Assembly: GCF_000455325.1 (NCBI RefSeq)
Contig: NZ_HG322952.1
Span: forward strand, 1,001,702-1,065,701
Source of the DNA: Mycolicibacterium septicum DSM 44393
Lineage (GTDB): Bacteria > Actinomycetota > Actinomycetes > Mycobacteriales > Mycobacteriaceae
DNA length: 64,000 nucleotides
Direction: 5' to 3'
The position numbers and the translations under genes are program-made. Below the pieces are notes generated by a model. It was not told the DNA's origin. It was given only the letters and a program-made list of their open reading frames with translations, and searched no databases. Position 1 is the stretch's first letter. Each line of letters starts with the position of its first letter. Positions 53,644 to 61,100 of the stretch are shown here, piece by piece.

Positions 53644-54984
53644 TCAAAGATGCGCGCCGGTCAGCGAGAAGTCGTTCAATGCATGTGAAAGGTCTTGCCT
53701 CAATCGCTCATTCGTGTTGACTCGACCGGGTAGATACGAGAAGGCCGAGACAAATACCCGTCCGTTCGCCCGCCCGGAGAGAAATGACTGGGTCCCGCCG
53801 AACCGGTGCAGCATCGCCTCCGTCAGCCCCAGGTACGGGAGAACTTTCACGGCGAAATGGTCGGCGTCCGTACCATCCGCACGACTGGCGGCCGGGTTGA
53901 CCACACCGAGGTTGGACGAACCGACCTGGTTGAGTGAACTGACACGGGACGTAGCCCCGAGGAACCGCTTCGGCAAGAGGGGAATGATGGCATTCACCGC
54001 TTGTTCCTCGTCGGGCGCTTCCCCGTGACGGATCAGTGCTTGTTTGACCGCAGCCCGGATCTCACGCAGGTCCGTGGTCGCCAGCGCGGGGTCGACCGTG
54101 ACGGCGACACTGCTTCTCGCGTTGGCGCGGGTATCTCCGTCGGCGCGCTGATTGACCGGCATCATGACGATCACCGATCCGTCTGCGCCGACCCGTCCCG
54201 CGCGCTGGGCGAGCCGAGCCGCCAAACCCACAAGAAGAGCGTTGCTGGTCCCACCGAGTGCCTCTGCGCGAGAATCCCATTCGTCGGCATCGACGAGGAT
54301 CGTTGCCATCGGAACCGGGATCGGTTCGTCTGAAATGACGGCCGGCGCAGGTGATGTGGTGGTCGGCGGAGTGGCCGGGGCCGCAGCTTCGGCCCCCTCC
54401 CGGCTGCGCCGGGCCAGCCGAATCGCGGCGACAACGCCCCGCGCCATGGCGGGGATGTCGAGCACGGTTTGCCAGGCGTCCTGCCTCAGGGCTTTCCAGT
54501 GACCGCGCGACGCGGCAGCAGGCCAGCTGATCGGATCGTCACGGCCGAATGCGGCATCAGCGAGTGCCTCACACAGACCGACCCCGTCGATGAGGCAATG
54601 CGAGACGACCAGGCTCACACCTGAGCCGCCGTCGGTGAACGGGAGCACTGCAAGGTGCCAGCCGGGTCCGTGCTCGCAATCAAGAGGAGCATTGATCTGC
54701 TCGTCAAGCCAGTCGTCGAATTCTTCACGCGGCCTCGGTATTTCGACGACCTCGAGGTCGGTCGAATTGTCCGTCGCCACCCAGCGGTGGCGGCCGAACG
54801 ACAGTGGTGAACGCTCGATGCCACGGGACAGTCGTCCCCGCCGAAGATGGTCGTGGAACAGCCGAACGCCGTCGATGTCGATCGGGCGGTCATAGATCCA
54901 GGCGCTCTGCAGAAGGCTGTTCACTCCTATCGCCAGCCCGAGATCGAACGTACGCTGGTCGAGCACATCGAGGACGTTGCTCAT
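53644..54984 (-). CDS. HxxxDG acyltransferase (condensation/WS-DGAT-like), copy 2
   Basis: 446 residues from the ATG at 54984 (MSNVLDVLDQRTFDLG). The catalytic motif HCLIDG is in VVSHCLIDGVGLCEAL near residue 136. A proline/alanine-rich linker (about residues 205-225) joins the two subdomains, as in copy 1. It lies 119 bases after the stop of the second NRPS and before the ICMT-type gene, on the same strand, so the three may form an operon. An acyl- or acetyltransferase acting on the NRPS product is the best guess. The start is set by likeness to copy 1; the frame is open 19 codons further upstream. Confidence 0.78.
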   Translation of the reverse strand: MSNVLDVLDQRTFDLGLAIGVNSLLQSAWIYDRPIDIDGVRLFHDHLRRGRLSRGIERSPLSFGRHRWVATDNSTDLEVVEIPRPREEFDDWLDEQINAPLDCEHGPGWHLAVLPFTDGGSGVSLVVSHCLIDGVGLCEALADAAFGRDDPISWPAAASRGHWKALRQDAWQTVLDIPAMARGVVAAIRLARRSREGAEAAAPATPPTTTSPAPAVISDEPIPVPMATILVDADEWDSRAEALGGTSNALLVGLAARLAQRAGRVGADGSVIVMMPVNQRADGDTRANARSSVAVTVDPALATTDLREIRAAVKQALIRHGEAPDEEQAVNAIIPLLPKRFLGATSRVSSLNQVGSSNLGVVNPAASRADGTDADHFAVKVLPYLGLTEAMLHRFGGTQSFLSGRANGRVFVSAFSYLPGRVNTNERLRQDLSHALNDFSLTGAHL

Positions 54985-55103
54985 TTTTGGAACTGTATCC
55001 GCGTCGAATTCGCGCCTCTCGTGTTTGTAAGTGGTCCGCATTTGGCGATCACCGTCCCCACGTCAGCCGCTCAACGCTTGTGCGTTAGAGCATCGTTGCC
55101 AAA

Positions 55104-58100
55104 CTATTCCGAAGTTCTTTCCAGGACAGACTTGAGCTTCTCGACGTATTCACCCAGTGCTTCGGGGGTGAACATCTCGAAGTGGGTGCACCCCACCGGT
55201 AGCACCGTGATCTTCCCGGAAACATAAGGGCGCCAACCGCGCAGCATCGCTCCGGCAGCCTTGCGGTTGCGTAGCCGCGCCAACCTCGACCTGAGCCCAT
55301 CCTTCCCGGTCTCCTCGCATCGAGGACGGGCAGCCGAGAACATCACGACATCACCATCGAACAATTCCGGCCGATGATCGAGAAGGAACAACTGCCCCGT
55401 ACTCACACTGCGCGCCATGAACTTCACCAACTGACGCGACGGAGGACTGGCCCCGTGCCGGGCGATGATGTCGGCCACCCGCGAATACGACAGCAGCCCG
55501 ATATGCAACGGAATCCGGACCTTGTTGGTCCGAAGGATGTAATCCAGAACCCATCCCTCGGCCACCGCCTCGTTCTTCGCAATCTTCCTGGTGATGCTTT
55601 TCCGGAACCTGTTCGGGTTGAGCAAGCCATCGAGCAGCACCAGCTGCTGAACCTCACAACCACGCCGCTGAAGCTCGACAGCCAACGCATGAGCGACCAC
55701 ACCACCAAACGACCAGCCCAGAATCCGATACGGCCCAACCGGATACAGCTCCTGGAGCCGATCGGCGTAGCTGACCGCCATGCTCTGAATCGACTCTGGC
55801 TCGGGCTCGCCATCGGCTGACGCTCGGTTGATCCCGACGATCGGGCCCTCCACATACCGACCCAACGCCCGATACGACCAACTCAACCCGAAACCGTCAT
55901 GAACACAACACAACGGCACACCGCTACCCGGTTTGAGCACTTCGACCGGAACGACTTCCCGCGAGCTCTCGGCCCGGCCCACCTGCTGGGCCAAACCATG
56001 CACCGTCGGCGTATCGAACATCACCCGCACCGCCAACTCGGCACCCAAACCGGCATTCGCCGCAGCGATCACCCGCATCGCCGACAACGAATCCCCACCC
56101 AGATCGAAGAACGAATCATCGACCCCGACCCGCTCCACACCCAAAACCTCGGCATAGATACCGGCCAAGATCTCCTCGGTCAGCGTGGAGGGAGCACGGT
56201 ACCGCCGGCCATCGACGTAGTCCGGGGCCGGCAACGCGCGACGATCCAGCTTCCCGTTGACAGTCAACGGCAAAGCATCGAGGGCGACGACGGCGGCGGG
56301 CACCATATAGCTGGGCAACCGCTCCGCCAGGGAAGCGCGGACATCTGCCGGTTCCGCGGTACCGGTGACGTAACCGACGAGGCGCTTGTCGCCGAGGCGA
56401 TCCTCGCGGACGATGACCGCCGCCTGATCCACACCCTCCACCTCAGCCAGCACCGCCTGAACCTCACCCAACTCGATGCGATACCCGCGAATCTTGACCT
56501 GCTCATCAGCCCGACCCAGATAATGCAACTGCCCGTCGGCTGCCCAGGACACCAGATCCCCGGTCCGATACATCCGCTGTCCCGCGGCAAAGGGACACGC
56601 CACGAACCGGGACGCCGTCAGCCCACCCCGACCCAGATACCCGCTCGCAAGGCCGGACCCGGCCACATACAACTCACCGACCACCCCGGCAGGCACCGGA
56701 CGCAACCACCGATCCAACACGAAGAATCCCGCCCCCGGCACCGGCACACCGATCGGGACAGCGCTCGGTCCGGCCGCCTCCGACTTCGTCAAGGGCGCGC
56801 TGAACGACGTGTACCACGTCTCGGTTGGTCCGTAACCGTTGAGCATCAGCCGGCCCGGCGCCCACCGATCCACCAACTCGGTCGGACAGGCCTCACCGGC
56901 CACCACCAACGCCACCGACTCCAGGCCTTCCGACGACAGTGCCGACGCGGCCGACGGAGTCTGATTCAGAACCGTGACCTGCTCGGCAATCAGCAACGCG
57001 TGCAGCTCATCCGGCGAACCCGCGACCGTATCCGGCACGACCACCAGGCGCCCGCCACTGAGCAACGCACCAAAGATCTCCCACACCGACACGTCAAACG
57101 CATACGAATGCCACTGCGACCACACACCGGCAGCCGGCAACCCCACATCCAACGACGTCAGCAACCCCGTCACATTGCTGTGCGGAACCGCCACCCCCTT
57201 CGGCACACCCGTCGTACCCGACGTGTATATGAGGTAAGCGATGTCGTCCGGCCCCGGAGCCGGCAGCGCACTGCTCGGCTGGACATCGATCTTCGGATCG
57301 GCCACATCGACAACGGCCACACCCAGGCCATCGAATCGCTCGGCCAGCCCACCGGTGGTGACCGCGACGACCGGCCGGGCATCGCCAACCACCACCGCGA
57401 TCCGCGCGTCCGGATGAGCCGGATCAATCGGCAGATACGCCGCGCCCGACTTCAACACCGCCAAGATCGCCACAATCGCCTCGGCCGAACGATTCAGCAG
57501 CAGCGCCACGCATTCACCCGGACCCGCACCAAGTCCGACAAGCAAGTGCGCCAACCGATTCGACGCCTCGTCCAGTTCCCGATACGACCACGCACGCCCG
57601 TCGAACCTCACCGCCACCGCATCAGGTACCCGCCCAACCTGAGCCGCGAACACCTCCGGAATCGAACCCGCCGCCATCGCCGGCGCGGTGAGCGCTGCCC
57701 GGTTTCCGACCTCGTCGAGGCGGGCGTGCTCGGCGGTGCCGAGTACGTCGATCGACGACAAGCGCTGCGCCGGGTCCTCGGTCATCGCCGCCAGCACCCG
57801 TGCCAGGCGCTCGACCATCGACGAGACGGTCTCGGCATCGAACACGTCAGTCCGGAACTCCACCGAACCACCGATGCCGGCGAACCCGCCTTCGGTGTCG
57901 AACTTCTCTCCCAGGGCGAGAACCAGATCCATACGCGCGGTGTGGGTCTCGGCCATCAGTGGCGCGGCGTGCACGCCGCCCAGCGTCGACTCGGCGCCGG
58001 ATGCAGAGGCGGGGTTCTGCCAGGCCAGCATCACCTGGATCAGCGGGTGATGGCTCAGGCTGCGCGTCGGGTTGAGCCGGTCCACCAGCACCTCGAAGGG

Positions 58101-61100
58101 CACATCCTGATGCTCATAAGCTGCCAGACTGCGCTGACGCACCTGCCCGACCAGCTCGCCTACAGTGGGGTCGTCGGCCAGGTCGACTCGCAACACCAAG
58201 GTGTTCACGAAGAACCCGACCAATTCATCCAATGCCGGATCATTACGCCCGGCAATCGGGAAACCCACCGCCACATCAGAGCTGGCGCTCAAGGTCGACA
58301 GCAACACAGCCAACGCAGCCTGTACCACCATGAAACCGGTCGCGTTGTTCTCCCGCGCCACCGCCGCCACCCGCCGCTGCAGCTCCGCCGGCCAGGCCAC
58401 CTCGACGACAGCTCCGCGGTGATCGGCGACCGCCGGGTACGGACGATCGGTCGGCAACTCGAGGCGATCAGGTAGGCCCGCCAACGCGTCCTGCCAGTAG
58501 GCCAGCTGCCCGGCGATGCGGCTCTCGGGGTCGGACAACTCGCCGAGCTGCTCCCGCTGCCACAATGTGTAATCCGCGTACTGCACTGGCAGGGGAGACC
58601 ACTCCGGCGCCCGACCGTCGCAGCGGGACCCGTAGGCCACGGCCACGTCACGGGCCAGTGGAGCGAAGGACCACGCGTCCCCTGCGATGTGATGCACGAC
58701 CGCGACCAGCACATGTTCATTCTCGGAAACGCGGAAAAGCCTTGCCCAGATCGGGATCTCGCTGTTTAGATCGAAGGGGTGCCGTACGGCTGCATCGATG
58801 GCGCTTGCCAACCGCTCCGCTGGCCAACCCGCGGCGTCCACCTCCTGCCACCCGAAATCAGCCTGGTCGGCAGGAATGACCAGCTGCCGGGGGACACCGT
58901 CGACCTCGGGAAAGACCGTGCGCAGACTCTCGTGCCGGGCAGCTACATCGGCCAGGGCCGCGCGGAGCGCATCGACGTCCAATCCGGTGACCCGATACAT
59001 CATCGGCATGTTGTAAATCGGGGAAGGACCGTGCAATTGGTCCAGGAACCACAGCCGCTGCTGGGCATACGACAACGGCACCGCTGCAGGCCGAGGCATG
59101 GGCGCCAACGGGGTCCGCCCGCTCGAACCCATGGCCATTCGCGGTTCGAGCTGCGCCACAGTCGGCGCGTCGAATACCGCGCGGACGGCCAGATCTGTGT
59201 CGAATGCGGTGTTGACGGCATTGATCAGCCGTATGGCCGACAGGGAATCACCACCCAGATCGAAGAACGAGTCGTCGACTCCGACCCGGTCCAAGCCCAA
59301 TACTTGAGCGACGATGCCGGCCAGGATCTCCTCGGTGGGGGTGGTCGGGGCCCGATAGCTGTCGGCATCGACGTATTCCGGTGCCGGTAGCGCGCGTCGG
59401 TCCAACTTGCCGTTGACGGTCAGCGGTATTGCGTCGACGACCACCACGGCAGCGGGCACCATGTAAGTCGGAAGGTGCTCAGCCAGGTGGGCTCGGGCCT
59501 TACCGGAGTCGACCAGGCCCGGCGCCGTCTCGGTCACGTAGCCGACGAGTCGCTTCTCGCCCGGGTGGTCCTCGCGGGCGACGACGACAGCCTGTTCCAC
59601 ACCGGCCAGATCGGCCAGTGCGACCTGGATTTCGCCGAGTTCGATCCGGTAACCGCGAATCTTGACCTGCTCGTCGGCGCGGCCGAGATACTGCATCTGC
59701 CCATCGCTGCCCCAGCGCACCAGGTCGCCGGTCCGGTACATCCGCGCCCCCGCGCCGCCGAACGGGCAACTGACGAAACGAGATGCGGTCAACCCTGCCC
59801 GGCCGACATATCCCACTCCGACGCCACGGCCGGCCACATACAACTCCCCCACAACCCCCGGAGGCACCTCCCGCAGCCAGCGATCGAGCACGAACAACGC
59901 GGCCCCGGGTGCAGGCGATCCGATCGGAACGATGCTCGGCACCGCCGCTTCGGCTTTCAAGGGCGCACTGATCGCGGCGTACACCGTGGCCTCGGTCGGC
60001 CCATACGCGTTGATCAGCACCCGTCCCGGCGCCCAACGTTGCACCAGCTCGGTCGGACAGGCTTCCCCGGCCACCACCAACGTGGTGGACTCCAAGCCGT
60101 CCGGTGAGAGCATCCCCGCCGCCGACGGTGTCTGGCTCAAGACGCTGACCTTCTGGCTGACCAACAAGTCATGCAAATCCTGCGGCGAACGGGCCACCTC
60201 CTCCGGCACCACCACCAACCGGCCGCCGTGCAGCAGGGCGCAGAAGATGTCCCACACGGAGACGTCGAACACCAGCGAATGCCATTGCGACCACACGGTT
60301 CCCGGTCCCACCAGCGCCGGGTCCACGGCGCCGAGGAACTGCGTCACATTCTGGTGTGTGATCGCCACGCCCTTCGGAACGCCGGTGGTTCCCGAGGTGT
60401 AGATCAGGTAGGCGAGGTCATCGGCGGCCGGTCCTCGCAATGCGGTGCTGGGCCGCGTCTCGGTGCGCGTGTCGGCGATGTCGATGACGGTCAGGTCGCA
60501 CCCGTCCAGCCGTGCCCGCAACTCGGACGTGGTGACCGCGGCTACCGGGCCGGCGTCGGCCAGCATGAACTCGACCCGCGCGTCCGGCACCATCGGGTCG
60601 ATGGGTAGGTACGCTGCTCCCGACTTGAGCACCGCCAGGATCGCGACGATCGCCTCGGCCGAATGGTTGAGCAGCAGCGCCACACATTCTCCTGCTCCGG
60701 CGCCCTGGTCAACAAGCAGGTGCGCCAAGCGATTCGATGCCTCGTCAAGCTCGCGGTAGGTCCACGAACTCTCGCCGCACACCACCGCCACCGCAGCGGG
60801 GTCCCGCGCCACCTGTTCGGCGAACACCGCAGGAATCGACACGGCGGCGACCGACTCGGACAGCACCGCCCGATTGCCCCATCCGTCGAGTCGGGCGTGG
60901 TCGCCTGGCTCGAGCAGGTTTATGGACGACAACGCCGCTGATGGATCGGCGGTCAGCGCTTCGACCGCGCGGGTGAGTCGCTCGACGAAGCTCTGGATGG
61001 TGGCGGCATCGAACACATCGGTGCGGAACTCCACCGCTCCGGTGACGCCGGCGGGCTCACCGGCGCTCCAGCGTTCTGCCAACGAGATCATCAGATCCAT

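Noticed and set aside
55899..58475. 858-codon open frame antisense to the second NRPS
   Set aside because: The translation is His/Arg/Gln-rich, as expected for the reverse of NRPS coding sequence, and similar shadows occur opposite every A domain.
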